Part shown: one piece after another, positions 17,615-28,094 of the stretch
Layout: every line of letters starts with the position of its first letter
How positions within the stretch are numbered: the stretch's first letter is position 1
NCBI RefSeq assembly: GCF_001547895.1
Contig: NZ_AP014627.1
Coordinates: forward strand, 2,359,501-2,423,500
DNA: 64,000 bases
Source: Pseudomonas sp. Os17
GTDB lineage: Bacteria; Pseudomonadota; Gammaproteobacteria; Pseudomonadales; Pseudomonadaceae
Reading direction: 5' to 3'
Program-made: the position numbers and the translations under genes
Notes under the pieces: model-generated
The model's database searches: none
Seen by the model: only the letters and a program-made list of their open reading frames with translations
Told to the model about the DNA's origin: nothing

Positions 17615-18490
17615 ATGGGCCGCCTGGCGCTGTTTCTCAGTGGCTTGCTGCTGTGCTGCGCGGCGGCGCAGGCCGGGGTGCGCAACTACGACACGATGAT
17701 CGCCTCCGGTGAGCTGAAGGTGGCGGTGTACCAGGATTTTGCCCCCTACAGCTTCGAGGACCAGGGCCAGCCCCGGGGCGTCGACGTCGAGCTGGCGCAA
17801 GCCCTGGCCGAGACCCTGGGGGTGCGCCTGCAACTGATCTGGGCGCCCCCTGGGGAGAAGCTCGACGACGACTTGCGGGATTACATCTGGCGCGGCAGCC
17901 CGCTGCGCCACCAGCAGTTGGCCGACCTGATGATGCGCGTGCCCTACGACCACGACTACGCGCAAAAGCGCAACGAACTGGGGGAGCTGGCCAACGATCA
18001 CGTGGTGATGTTCGGCCCCTATCAGGAGGAGCGCTGGCAGGTGGCGTTCGACCGCCGCCGGCTGGACTCGGTGGCCAGCGTCGCGGTTTTCCAGGAGCAC
18101 CCGATCGGGGTCGAGGTGGACAGCGTGCCCTCGTTCTACCTGACCTCGGTGTTCAACGGCATGCTCAGTGCCAAGACCCATCATTACCCCAGCGTGCAGC
18201 AGGCCTTCGGTGCCTTGCGGGCCGGGCAGGTGGACGCGGTGATGGCCATGCGCGGCGAGATCGACTGGCAGTTGCACCAGGCCGCCGACCCGCAGCTGGC
18301 CCTGGCGGAAAACGCCTACCCGAACATGGGCAAGCAGGTATGGGAGATCGGCATGGCGGTGCATGAAAGCAACCGCCAGCTGGCCTATGCCGTGGAGGAG
18401 GCCCTGGAAGGGCTGATCCGCGACGGTCGCCTGCAGGCGCTGTACGCCCGTTATGGCCTGCGTTACGAGGTCCCGGAGATGTATCAATAG
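17615..18490 (+). CDS. pedG: Quinoprotein-associated periplasmic solute-binding protein (PedG/MoxJ-like)
   Basis: A 291-residue exported protein. The signal peptide ends AQA near residue 20. The extracellular solute-binding family 3 fold shows ELKVAVYQDFAPYSFEDQG at the N-lobe and GVDVELAQALAETLGVRLQL. It is related to MoxJ-type proteins encoded with methanol and ethanol quinoprotein dehydrogenases and is thought to assist maturation rather than transport. ATG 17615 follows GAGGAG with the preceding stop within it. It is in an operon with pedF and the SoxYZ-like gene (9 bp spacing). Confidence 0.85.
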   Translation: MGRLALFLSGLLLCCAAAQAGVRNYDTMIASGELKVAVYQDFAPYSFEDQGQPRGVDVELAQALAETLGVRLQLIWAPPGEKLDDDLRDYIWRGSPLRHQQLADLMMRVPYDHDYAQKRNELGELANDHVVMFGPYQEERWQVAFDRRRLDSVASVAVFQEHPIGVEVDSVPSFYLTSVFNGMLSAKTHHYPSVQQAFGALRAGQVDAVMAMRGEIDWQLHQAADPQLALAENAYPNMGKQVWEIGMAVHESNRQLAYAVEEALEGLIRDGRLQALYARYGLRYEVPEMYQ

Positions 18491-18498
18491 GAGCTGCG

Positions 18499-19269
18499 AT
18501 GAACTGGCGAGCGACCTGTCTGCTGGCGTGCTGGCTGCCCTTGGCGACCCCGGCGCTGGCCGCCGATCCCCAGGCCCCGGGCGCGGACCCGGTGCCCTCG
18601 GTGATGTGGGCCTTCTACCACAAGCAATTGCTGGGCGATGCCGCGTTCGTCTTCGATGACCGGGTCAAGCTGCTGGCGCCGCCCTTTGCCGAGGATGCGC
18701 GACAGGTGCCGCTGGAGATCGACGCCCGGGCCTTCAGCGGCGACGTGGTGCGCATCCTCGCCTGGGCCGAGCTCAACCCCTTGCCGCGCATTGTCGATTT
18801 CGTGCCGGGGGAGCGGGTGCTGCCCTGGCTGTCGATCCGCATCCGCATCGAGCAGGCCACGCCGCTGCGCGCCGCGGTGCAGACCCGCGACGGCCTGTGG
18901 CACGTGGGCTCGACCCTGATCGATGCCGCCGGTGGCGGCTGCACCGCCCCCAGCGTGGTGCGCACCCAGCCGGGCTGGGAAGAGCACATCGGCGAGGTGC
19001 TGGGCGGGCGTTACCCCCGGGGTGATGCCAGCCGTCTGCGCCTGCAAGTGTCCCACCCGATGGACAACGGCCTGGTCAGCGGCATCCCCGAGTTCTTTCT
19101 CAACCACGCCGAACTGCGCGACCCGAACGATCAGCTTCTGGCCAGCCTCGAACTGTTCCCGGCGGTCAGCGAAAACCCCAACCTGGGGTTCGACATCCAG
19201 GGGACGGGGCAGACCCGCTTGCTGTTGCGCGACAACAGCGGCAACCAGTTCGAGGCCAAGCTGCCCTGA
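18499..19269 (+). CDS. Quinoprotein-associated SoxYZ-like carrier protein
   Basis: 256 residues with a signal peptide (ending ALA-A near residue 22). The N-terminal half resembles SoxY and ends in the GGGCTAPS motif whose Cys148 corresponds to the carrier cysteine. The C-terminal half resembles SoxZ (LRLQVSHPMDNGL). This fused SoxYZ-like family occurs next to PQQ dehydrogenases, where its cargo is unknown. GGAG precedes the start. It lies in the pedF operon upstream of the metallohydrolase. Confidence 0.85.
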   Translation: MNWRATCLLACWLPLATPALAADPQAPGADPVPSVMWAFYHKQLLGDAAFVFDDRVKLLAPPFAEDARQVPLEIDARAFSGDVVRILAWAELNPLPRIVDFVPGERVLPWLSIRIRIEQATPLRAAVQTRDGLWHVGSTLIDAAGGGCTAPSVVRTQPGWEEHIGEVLGGRYPRGDASRLRLQVSHPMDNGLVSGIPEFFLNHAELRDPNDQLLASLELFPAVSENPNLGFDIQGTGQTRLLLRDNSGNQFEAKLP

Positions 19270-19304
19270 GCGCATCCTTTGACCCACCCGAGCCGAGGCG
19301 CACC

Positions 19305-20234
19305 ATGCGTTGGATCCTGCTGTTGCTGCTATGCCTGGGCCTGCCGGCCCGGGCCGACCTGGACTATCAACTCAAGCCCCGGCAGATTGCCGCGGGCACC
19401 TGGCTGCTGGAAGGCAGCACCGACAATTTCGCCAAGGCCAACGGCGGCAACATCGTCAACACCGGGTTCATCGTCACCGACAGCGGGGTGGTGGTGATCG
19501 ACAGCGGGCCGTCGAAACGCTACGGCGAAGCCTTGCGCCGGGCGATTGCCGCCACCACCGACAAGCCGGTGATCCAGCTGCTGTTGACCCACCATCATCC
19601 CGACCATGTGCTGGGCAATCAGGCCTTTGGCGATGTGCCCATCGGCGCCCTGGCCGGCACAGCCGACCTGCTGCGCCAGCAGGGGGACGCCATGGCCGAG
19701 AACCTGTACCGCATGGTCGGCGACTGGATGCGCGGCACCGAGGTGGTGCTGCCGACCCGGGTGCTGGAGCCCGGGGTGCTTGAGGTAGGCGGGCATCGCT
19801 TGCGCCTGCTCAGTTTGAGTGGGCACACCGGTGCCGACCTGGCGATTCTCGATGAGAACACCGGGGTGCTGTTTGCCGGTGACCTGGTGTTCTACGAGCG
19901 GGCGCTGACCACCCCCAACAGCCCGGGGCTCGGTGTCTGGCTCAAGGACCTGGACACCTTGCAGGCCCTGCCGTGGAAGCTGATCGTTCCCGGGCACGGG
20001 CCGCTGGCCAGCGATGCGGCGCCCTTTGCCCAGATGCGCGACTACCTGAGTTGGCTCGATGAGCTGATGCGCGACGGCGCGGCCCGGGGCGATGACATGA
20101 GTGAGATGATCCGCCGCCCGATCCCCGAGCGTTTTGCCGGCATCAGCCTGACCCGCTACGAGCTGATCCGCAGCGTCAGCCACCTGTACCCGCGTTACGA
20201 GCGCCAGCGCCTGCAGCGTATCGACGATCACTGA
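19305..20234 (+). CDS. Quinoprotein relay system zinc metallohydrolase
   Basis: 309 residues with a signal peptide (about 1-18) and a metallo-beta-lactamase fold. Metal motif HHHPDHVLGN starts at His96. LSGHTGADLAILDENTGVLFAGDLVF carries the next His and Asp, and LIVPGHGPLA the last. The family is tied to quinoprotein dehydrogenase operons and often follows the SoxYZ-like carrier, so the two may act together on an unknown thiol adduct. It is the last gene of the pedF operon. A large REP array follows. Confidence 0.85.
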   Translation: MRWILLLLLCLGLPARADLDYQLKPRQIAAGTWLLEGSTDNFAKANGGNIVNTGFIVTDSGVVVIDSGPSKRYGEALRRAIAATTDKPVIQLLLTHHHPDHVLGNQAFGDVPIGALAGTADLLRQQGDAMAENLYRMVGDWMRGTEVVLPTRVLEPGVLEVGGHRLRLLSLSGHTGADLAILDENTGVLFAGDLVFYERALTTPNSPGLGVWLKDLDTLQALPWKLIVPGHGPLASDAAPFAQMRDYLSWLDELMRDGAARGDDMSEMIRRPIPERFAGISLTRYELIRSVSHLYPRYERQRLQRIDDH

Positions 20235-20254
20235 CCCTTGTGGCGAGGGATCTT

Positions 20255-20775
20255 GTGGGGGCTTGCCGGCGATGGCGGTCTTGCGGGCCCCTTCGCTGGC
20301 AAGCCAGCTCCTACGGGAGGCAGGTACATCGCGTGGAGCCTTGTAGGAGCCGGCTTGCCGGCGATGGCGGTCTTGCGGGCCTCTTCGCTGGCAAGCCAGC
20401 TCCTACGGGAGGCAGGTACATCGCGTGGAGCCTTGTAGGAGCCGGCCTGCCGGCGAAGGCGGTCTTGCGGGCTTCTTCGCTGGCAAGCCAGCTCCTACGG
20501 TAGGCAGGTACATCGCGTGGAGCCTTGTAGGAGCCGGCTTGCCGGCGAAGGCGATCTTGCGGGCCTCTTCGCTGGCAAGCCAGCTCCTACGATAGGCAGA
20601 TACATCGCGTGGAGCCTTGTAGGAGCCGGCTTGCCGGCGAAGGCGATCTTGCGGGCCTCTTCGCTGGCAAGCCAGCTCCTACGGTAGGCAGGTACATCGC
20701 GTGGAGCCTTGTAGGAGCCGGCTTGCCGGCGAAGGCGATCTTGCCGGCCCCTTCGCTGGCAAGCCAGCTGCTACA
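20255..20775. repeat. Tandem array of GTAGGAGC-type REP doublets, 92-bp period
   Basis: Six units start at 20255 (lacking 4 bp), 20343, 20435, 20527, 20619 and 20711. The five complete starts are exactly 92 bp apart. Each has GTAGGAGCCGGCTTGCCGGC at the head, GCTGGCAAGCCAGCTCCTAC at the tail and a shared ~20-bp linker (GGCAGGTACATCGCGTGGAG). It lies between the metallohydrolase and the second dehydrogenase. Confidence 0.93.
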
Positions 20776-20833
20776 GTGCGGGGGCATGGCGCCTGCTTGC
20801 CGCTTGTTGCTTGAAGCTTGCCTCTGCCCCTCC

Positions 20834-20849
20834 AGTACCAAGGAACTAG
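20834..20849. promoter_or_regulatory. TACC-box upstream of the lanthanide-type dehydrogenase
   Basis: AGTACCAAGGAACTAG lies about 107-122 bp upstream of the ATG at 20956. It shares TACCAAGG exactly with the boxes at 11062 and 17030. Confidence 0.55.
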
Positions 20850-20884
20850 AAAACTCCGCACTGCGGGCAATTGTTGGCAAACAG

Positions 20885-20926
20885 GCCGGGACCAAGAATT
20901 CCCGGCAGACCGGGAAAATTTCCCGG
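20885..20926 (+). promoter_or_regulatory. Twin CGGGA dyads before the lanthanide-type dehydrogenase
   Basis: Two inverted repeats are present: GCCGGGA...TCCCGGC at 20885-20906 and CCGGGAAAATTTCCCGG at 20910-20926. Centres are about 22.5 bp apart. The second ends 29 bp before the ATG. The layout copies the pair upstream of exaA. Confidence 0.5.
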
Positions 20927-20955
20927 GAACAACAATAACCGCCGAGGTAGCCGTC

Positions 20956-22731
20956 ATGACCCAACCCCCACGTCGTCCCTTTTTCGCCGTGAGCCTGGTG
21001 CTCAGCGCCATGCTGCTGTCCAGCGCGGCCCTGGCCGCCGTCACCGATGAAGAGATCCTCCAGGACCCGAAGAACCCGCAGCAGATCGTCACCAACGGCC
21101 TGGGTGTCCAGGGCCAGCGCTACAGCCCGCTGGACCTGCTCAACGTCGATAACGTCAAGGAGCTGCGGCCGGTCTGGGCCTTCTCCTTCGGCGGCGAGAA
21201 GCAGCGCGGTCAGCAGGCCCAGCCGCTGATCAAGGACGGGGTGATGTACATGACCGGCTCCTACTCGCGGGTGTTCGCGGTGGATGCGCGTACCGGCAAG
21301 AAGCTCTGGCAGTACGACGCGCGCCTGCCGGATGACATCCGCCCGTGCTGCGACGTGATCAACCGCGGCGTGGCGCTGTACGGCGACCTGGTGTTCTTCG
21401 GCACCCTGGACGCCAAGCTGGTGGCCCTGAACAAGGACACCGGCAAGGTGGTGTGGAGCAAGAAGGTCGCCGACCACAAGGAGGGTTACTCCATCAGCGC
21501 GGCGCCGATGATCGTCAACGGCAAGCTGATCACCGGGGTCGCCGGCGGCGAGTTCGGGGTGGTCGGCAAGATCCAGGCCTACGACCCGAAAAACGGCGAG
21601 CTGCTGTGGATGCGCCCCACCGTGGAAGGCCACATGGGCTATGTGTACAAGGACGGCAAGGCCATCGAGAACGGCATCTCCGGCGGCGAGGCGGGCAAGA
21701 CCTGGCCGGGCGATCTGTGGAAGACCGGCGGCGCGGCGCCGTGGCTCGGCGGCTACTACGACCCGGAAACCAACCTGCTGCTGTTCGGCACCGGCAACCC
21801 GGCGCCGTGGAACTCCCACCTGCGCCCTGGCGACAACCTGTATTCCTCGTCGCGCCTGGCCCTGAACCCGGACGACGGCACCATCAAGTGGCACTTCCAG
21901 AGCACCCCCCACGACGGCTGGGACTTCGACGGCGTCAACGAGCTGATCTCCTTCAACTACAAGGAGGGCGGCAAGGAGATCAAGGCCGCCGCTACCGCCG
22001 ACCGCAACGGCTTCTTCTACGTGCTCGATCGCACCAACGGCAAGTTCATCCGCGGTTTCCCCTTTGTCGACAAGATCACCTGGGCCACCGGCCTGGATAA
22101 GAACGGCCGGCCGATCTACAACGAGGCCAGCCGTCCCGGCGCCCCGGGCAGCGAAGCCAAGGGCAGTTCGGTGTTTGTCGCCCCGGCCTTCCTCGGCGCC
22201 AAGAACTGGATGCCCATGGCCTACAACCGCGACACCGGGCTGTTCTATGTGCCGTCCAACGAGTGGGGGATGGACATCTGGAACGAAGGCATCGCCTACA
22301 AGAAGGGCGCGGCGTTCCTCGGCGCGGGCTTCACCATCAAGCCGCTGAACGAGGACTACATCGGCGTGCTGCGGGCCATCGACCCCATCAGCGGCAAGGA
22401 AGTCTGGCGCCACAAGAACTTCGCGCCGCTGTGGGGCGGGGTGCTGACCACCAAGGGCAACCTGGTGTTCACCGGCACGCCTGAAGGCTTCCTCCAGGCG
22501 TTCAACGCCAAGACCGGCGAAAAGGTCTGGGAATTCCAGACCGGCTCCGGAGTCCTGGGCTCGCCCGTGACCTGGGAAATGGACGGCGAGCAGTACGTCT
22601 CGGTGCTCTCCGGCTGGGGCGGCGCGGTGCCGCTGTGGGGCGGCGAAGTGGCCAAGCGGGTCAAGGACTTCAACCAGGGCGGCATGCTCTGGACCTTCAA
22701 GCTGCCCAAGGACCTGGTGAGCAAACGCTAA
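20956..22731 (+). CDS. pedH: PQQ-dependent alcohol dehydrogenase, lanthanide-type (PedH/ExaF-like)
   Basis: A 591-residue periplasmic quinoprotein. The signal peptide ends ALA-A near residue 27. The vicinal disulfide is in [12 protein letters not shown]. Active-site segment GWDFDGVNE gives catalytic Asp323 plus Asp325. The extra Asp two residues on is the established mark of lanthanide-coordinating enzymes (XoxF, ExaF, PedH). Length agrees with PedH. ATG 20956 has GAGG 9 bp upstream and gives the signal peptide at once. The longer in-frame start at 20818 lies in promoter sequence. It probably oxidises ethanol and other volatile alcohols when rare earths are available. Confidence 0.93.
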   Translation: MTQPPRRPFFAVSLVLSAMLLSSAALAAVTDEEILQDPKNPQQIVTNGLGVQGQRYSPLDLLNVDNVKELRPVWAFSFGGEKQRGQQAQPLIKDGVMYMTGSYSRVFAVDARTGKKLWQYDARLPDDIRPCCDVINRGVALYGDLVFFGTLDAKLVALNKDTGKVVWSKKVADHKEGYSISAAPMIVNGKLITGVAGGEFGVVGKIQAYDPKNGELLWMRPTVEGHMGYVYKDGKAIENGISGGEAGKTWPGDLWKTGGAAPWLGGYYDPETNLLLFGTGNPAPWNSHLRPGDNLYSSSRLALNPDDGTIKWHFQSTPHDGWDFDGVNELISFNYKEGGKEIKAAATADRNGFFYVLDRTNGKFIRGFPFVDKITWATGLDKNGRPIYNEASRPGAPGSEAKGSSVFVAPAFLGAKNWMPMAYNRDTGLFYVPSNEWGMDIWNEGIAYKKGAAFLGAGFTIKPLNEDYIGVLRAIDPISGKEVWRHKNFAPLWGGVLTTKGNLVFTGTPEGFLQAFNAKTGEKVWEFQTGSGVLGSPVTWEMDGEQYVSVLSGWGGAVPLWGGEVAKRVKDFNQGGMLWTFKLPKDLVSKR

Positions 22732-22733
22732 TC

Positions 22734-22797
22734 GTAGGAGCCAGCTTGCTGGCGAAGGCGCCCGCACGACCGCTTTCGCCGGCAAGCCGGCTCCTAC
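22734..22797. repeat. REP doublet downstream of pedH
   Basis: GTAGGAGCCAGCTTGCTGGC at the head and GCCGGCAAGCCGGCTCCTAC at the tail. It begins 3 bp after the pedH stop. Confidence 0.85.
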
Positions 22798-22822
22798 AAA
22801 GCCCGGGATATCCCTGCCGACC

Positions 22823-22888
22823 GTAGGAGCCAGCTTGCTGGCGAAGAGGCCCGCAAGAGCGCCTTCATCGGCAAGCCGGCTCCCGCAC
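22823..22888. repeat. REP doublet, second unit
   Basis: GTAGGAGCCAGCTTGCTGGC at the head and a decayed tail, GGCAAGCCGGCTCCCGCA. Together with the previous unit it fills most of the 285-bp gap before exaC. Confidence 0.8.
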
Positions 22889-23016
22889 AGGGCAATCAAC
22901 CTACGACCAAATGACGAGAGCCCCCCTGCCAACGATGCATTCGTCCGGCACCCGAGGCTCTCTACCATCGGTCCATCGCCTGTCGTCGGACAGGCCTCGA
23001 CCAGCAGAGGCTCAGC

Positions 23017-24537
<1,521 letters not shown>

Positions 24538-24586
24538 GGGCAAGAAAGGGCGGGGTAGTTGGGTGCTGCCCCGCTTTGTGTGGCAA

Positions 24587-24624
24587 CGGCGCGACGTCTT
24601 GGGTGGACGTCGCGCCGTTTTTTT
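24587..24624 (+). terminator. Rho-independent terminator after exaC
   Basis: A 12-bp perfect stem, CGGCGCGACGTC (24587-24598) pairing with GACGTCGCGCCG (24606-24617), has a 7-base loop and is followed by seven T residues. Confidence 0.93.
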
Positions 24625-24657
24625 AGAGACCCCGATCCCCTCAACTTGCGCCATCCT

Positions 24658-25112
24658 GTAGCCGCTGCCGAGCCCCGGCGAGGCTGCGCAAAGGCCCGCA
24701 GGGCCTTGCCTGGCGATCTCCCGCCAAACCCGTAGCGGCCTCAAGAACGCTGCGGCCCTTCGTGCCGTTCGCAGCCTGCGGCAGCGGCTACACCAACCTC
24801 GGATCGACACCGGCCCTGTAGCCGCTGCTGAGCCCCGGCGAAGCTGCGCAAAGGCCCGCAGGGCCTTGCCTGGCGATCCCCCGCCAAACCCGTAGCGGCC
24901 TCAAGAACGCCGCGGCCCTTCGTGCCGTTCGCAGCCTGCGGCAGCGGCTACACCAACCTCGGATCGACACCGGCCCTGTAGCCGCTGCCGAGCCTCGGCG
25001 AGGCTGCGCAAAGGCCCGCAGGGCCTTGCCTGACGATCCCCCGCCAAACCCGCAGCGGCCTCAAAAACGCTGCGGCCCTTCGTGCCGTTCGCAGCCTGCG
25101 GCAGCGGCTACA
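24658..25112. repeat. Tandem GTAGCCGCTGCC-type array, 160-bp period, left of pqqA
   Basis: Three copies start at 24658, 24818 and 24978, exactly 160 bp apart. Each runs from GTAGCCGCTG(C/T)(C/T)GAG to CGCAGCCTGCGGCAGCGGCTAC, with conserved inner sequence GGCCTCAAGAACGCYGCGG and linker CACCAACCTCGGATCGACAC. It fills most of the 24538-25234 gap. Small minus-strand frames here are repeat artefacts. Confidence 0.93.
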
Positions 25113-25148
25113 CGTGCGCCCAGCCCCTACCAACGCACCCCGCCGGCT

Positions 25149-25165
25149 CGTCCCAAAGTAGCATT
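25149..25165. promoter_or_regulatory. TACC-box-like site upstream of pqqA
   Basis: CGTCCCAAAGTAGCATT lies about 70 bp upstream of pqqA. It is the closest match to the FIST-operon site, sharing AAGTAGCATTCG, and a weaker match to the TACCAAGG group. Confidence 0.45.
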
Positions 25166-25234
25166 CGGCCGCCGCGCGCCCCGTGCATTAATGCCTCTAC
25201 CGGAATCGTCCGGCACAACAAGAGGATTGACCCC

Positions 25235-25306
25235 ATGTGGCATAAACCCGCGTACACCGACCTGCGCATCGGCTTTGAAGTGACCATGTACTTCGCCAAC
25301 CGCTGA
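25235..25306 (+). CDS. pqqA: PQQ precursor peptide PqqA
   Basis: A 23-residue precursor peptide with the conserved core [16 protein letters not shown]. Glu15 and Tyr19 of the EVTMY motif are the residues cross-linked by PqqE to build pyrroloquinoline quinone. Length is standard for the family. ATG 25235 follows AGAGGA. Any upstream extension would run into the repeat array. It is followed 61 bp later by pqqB. pqqC, D and E do not follow. Confidence 0.93.
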   Translation: MWHKPAYTDLRIGFEVTMYFANR

Positions 25307-25367
25307 GCCGTCCCGCTCCGGCCGCTCCTGGTGTTGGCCGGAGTCTTTTGCCCTTCAGGAGCACGTC

Positions 25368-26282
25368 ATGCATATCCGCATTCTCGGTTCCGCGGCGGGC
25401 GGTGGTTTTCCCCAGTGGAACTGCAACTGCCGCAACTGCGCCGGGGTGCGCGACGGCAGCCTGCGCGCCCAGCGCCGTACCCAGTCGTCCATCGCCTTGA
25501 GCGACCACGGCAACGACTGGATCCTGTGCAACGCCTCGCCGGATATTCGCGCACAGCTGGAGTCCTTCCCGGTGCTGCAACCGGCCCGGCATTTGCGCGA
25601 CACCGCCCTGGCCGGGGTGATCCTGCTGGACAGCCAGATCGACCACTGCACCGGCCTGCTCAGCCTGCGCGAAGGCTGCCCGCATCAGGTCTGGTGCACC
25701 GAGATGGTCCATCAGGACCTGTGCAGCGGCCTCCCCCTGTTCAACATGCTCAGCCACTGGAACGGCGGCTTGCAGTGGCAGCCCATCCACCTCGATGGCC
25801 GCGAATTCAGCCTGCCGGCCTGCCCAGACCTCGCCTTGCGGGCTATTGCCCTGCGCAGCAGCGCGCCGCCGTATTCGCCCCACCGTGGCAACCCGCACCC
25901 GGGGGACAACATCGGCCTGTTCATCGAGGACCGGCGCAGCGGCGCCAGCCTGTTCTATGCCCCGGGGCTGGGGCAGGTGGATGAGGCCCTGCTGGAATGG
26001 ATGGACCGCGCCGACTGCCTGCTGGTGGACGGCACCCTGTGGCGCGACGATGAAATGCGCGTCTGTGGCGTCGGCGACAAGCTGGGCAGCGAGATGGGCC
26101 ACCTGGCGCAAAGCGGCCCCGGCGGCATGCTCGAGGTGCTGGACCGCTTTCCCCGGGCGCGCAAGGTGCTGATCCACATCAACAACACCAACCCGATCCT
26201 CGACGAAGACTCCGCCGAGCGCGCCGAGCTGACCCGCCGCGGCATCGAAGTGGCGCATGACGGCCTGGACATCCATCTCTGA
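25368..26282 (+). CDS. pqqB: PqqB, PQQ biosynthesis metallo-hydrolase/oxygenase
   Basis: 304 residues, metallo-beta-lactamase-like fold. It has the family's structural-zinc motif CNCRNC (residues 19-24) and the metal-site motif [18 protein letters not shown], and ends with [16 protein letters not shown] and EVAHDGLDI typical of PqqB. PqqB is thought to hydroxylate the tyrosine moiety of the processed PqqA cross-link. All visible motifs are intact, so it looks functional. AGGAGC precedes the start. It is separated from ercA by a rearranged repeat array instead of the expected pqqCDE. Confidence 0.92.
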   Translation: MHIRILGSAAGGGFPQWNCNCRNCAGVRDGSLRAQRRTQSSIALSDHGNDWILCNASPDIRAQLESFPVLQPARHLRDTALAGVILLDSQIDHCTGLLSLREGCPHQVWCTEMVHQDLCSGLPLFNMLSHWNGGLQWQPIHLDGREFSLPACPDLALRAIALRSSAPPYSPHRGNPHPGDNIGLFIEDRRSGASLFYAPGLGQVDEALLEWMDRADCLLVDGTLWRDDEMRVCGVGDKLGSEMGHLAQSGPGGMLEVLDRFPRARKVLIHINNTNPILDEDSAERAELTRRGIEVAHDGLDIHL

Positions 26283-26297
26283 CGCCACCCGGTCCCT

Positions 26298-26825
26298 GTA
26301 GCCGCTGCCGAGCCTGCGAGGCTGCGCAAAGGCCCGCAGGGCCTTGCCTGACGATCTCCCGCCAAACCCGCAGCGGCCTCAAGAACGCTGCGGCCCTTCG
26401 TGCCGTTCGCAGCCTGCGGCAGCGGCTACACCAACCTCGGATCGATACTGGCCCTGTAGCCGCTGCTGAGCCACGGCGAAGCTGCGCAAAGGTCCGCAGG
26501 ACCTTGCCTGGCGATCCCCGCCAAACCCGCAGCGGCCTCAAGGGCGCTGCGGCCCTTCGTGCCGTTCGCAGCCTGCGGCAGCGGCTACACAACCTCGGAT
26601 CGGCACTGGCCCTGTAGCCCTGTAGCCGCTGCTGAGCCTTGCCTGACGATCTCCCGCCAAACCCGCAGCGGCCTCAAGAACGCTGCGGCCCTTCGTGCCG
26701 TTAGCCACGGCGAAGCTGCGCAAAGGTCCGCAGGACCATGCCCGCGCCAGCGCCCACAAAAACCGCAGCGGCCTCAAGAACGCTGCGGCCCTTCGTGCCG
26801 TTCGCAGCCTGCGGCAGCGGCTACA
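26298..26825. repeat. Tandem GTAGCCGCTGCC-type array right of pqqB, with a scrambled third copy
   Basis: Copies start at 26298 and 26456 (158 bp apart) and belong to the same family as 24658-25112. The third (from 26614) begins with a duplicated CCTGTAGC, lacks the usual second segment, then repeats the GGCCTCAAGAACGCTGCGGCCC block twice before the closing GGCAGCGGCTAC. Internal deletion and duplication are evident. It fills most of the 26283-26930 gap. Confidence 0.9.
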
Positions 26826-26930
26826 GGGCCTGCGAGGCTGCGAAGTCCGCCGATGGTCTGATTGCTTTCAGCAACGGATGCTTTAGGCTGGCGTTCTCCT
26901 TTCAGAACAATAAGAAAACAGGCTTCCGTC

Positions 26931-28094
26931 ATGAGCCAGAATCTCAGTCTGCTGCGCAAGTTCGTGTCTCCGGAAATCATCTTTGGTGCCGGTTGCCGGC
27001 ATAACGTCGGCAACTATGCGAAGACCTTCGGCGCGCGCAAGGTCCTGGTGGTCAGCGACCCCGGGGTGATTGCCGCCGGTTGGGTCGCCGATGTCGAGGC
27101 CAGTCTCCAGGCCCAGGGTGTCGACTATTGCCTGTACAGCCAGGTGTCGCCCAACCCGCGGGTGGAGGAGGTGATGCAGGGCGCCGAGGTCTACCGCGAA
27201 AACGCCTGCGATGTGATCGTCGCCGTCGGCGGCGGCAGCCCCATGGACTGCGGCAAGGGCATCGGCATCGTGGTGGCCCACGGGCGCAGCATCCTGGAGT
27301 TCGAAGGGGTGGACATGATCCGCGTGCCGAGCCCGCCCTTGATCATGATTCCCACCACCGCCGGCACCTCGGCGGACGTCTCGCAGTTCGTGATCATCTC
27401 CAACCAGCAGGAGCGGATGAAGTTCTCCATCGTCAGCAAGGCGGTGGTGCCGGATGTGTCGCTGATCGACCCGGAAACCACCCTGGGCATGGACCCGTTT
27501 CTTTCTGCCTGCACCGGCATCGACGCCCTGGTGCATGCCATCGAGGCCTTTGTTTCCACCGGCCACGGGCCGCTCACCGATCCCCATGCCCTGGAAGCCA
27601 TGCGGCTGATCAACGGCAACCTGGTGCAGATGATCGCCAACCCCGGCGACATCGCCCTGCGCGAGCAGATCATGCTCGGCAGCATGCAGGCCGGGCTGGC
27701 GTTCTCCAACGCGATTCTCGGCGCGGTGCATGCCATGTCCCACAGCCTGGGGGGCTTTCTCGACCTGCCTCACGGGCTGTGCAACGCGGTGCTGGTGGAG
27801 CATGTGGTGGCCTTCAACTACAGCTCGGCGCCGGAGCGCTTCAAGGTGATTGCCGAGACCTTCGGCATCGACTGTCGCGGGCTCAACCAGCGGCAGATCT
27901 GCGGGCGCCTGGTGGAGCACCTGATCGCCCTCAAGCACGCCATCGGTTTCCACGAAACCCTGAGCCTGCATGGGGTCAGCAGCAGCGACATTCCGTTCCT
28001 CTCGCAGCATGCGATGGACGATCCGTGCATCCTCACCAACCCTCGCGAATCCAGCCAGCGTGATGTCGAGGTGGTGTATGGCGAGGCCCTCTGA
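26931..28094 (+). CDS. ercA: Iron-containing alcohol dehydrogenase ErcA
   Basis: 387 residues, group III Fe-dependent alcohol dehydrogenase fold. The NAD-binding motif is VAVGGGSPMDCGKG (GGGSxxD type). Metal ligands are expected in TGIDALVHAIEAF and the C-terminal SHSLGGFLDLPHGLCNAVLVEH segment. ATG 26931 opens the conserved N-terminus; the frame is open upstream to 26862. ErcA of P. aeruginosa is needed for regulation of ethanol oxidation rather than being a major catabolic enzyme, perhaps producing a signal for ErcS. Its stop overlaps the ercS start by 17 bp. Confidence 0.9.
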   Translation: MSQNLSLLRKFVSPEIIFGAGCRHNVGNYAKTFGARKVLVVSDPGVIAAGWVADVEASLQAQGVDYCLYSQVSPNPRVEEVMQGAEVYRENACDVIVAVGGGSPMDCGKGIGIVVAHGRSILEFEGVDMIRVPSPPLIMIPTTAGTSADVSQFVIISNQQERMKFSIVSKAVVPDVSLIDPETTLGMDPFLSACTGIDALVHAIEAFVSTGHGPLTDPHALEAMRLINGNLVQMIANPGDIALREQIMLGSMQAGLAFSNAILGAVHAMSHSLGGFLDLPHGLCNAVLVEHVVAFNYSSAPERFKVIAETFGIDCRGLNQRQICGRLVEHLIALKHAIGFHETLSLHGVSSSDIPFLSQHAMDDPCILTNPRESSQRDVEVVYGEAL

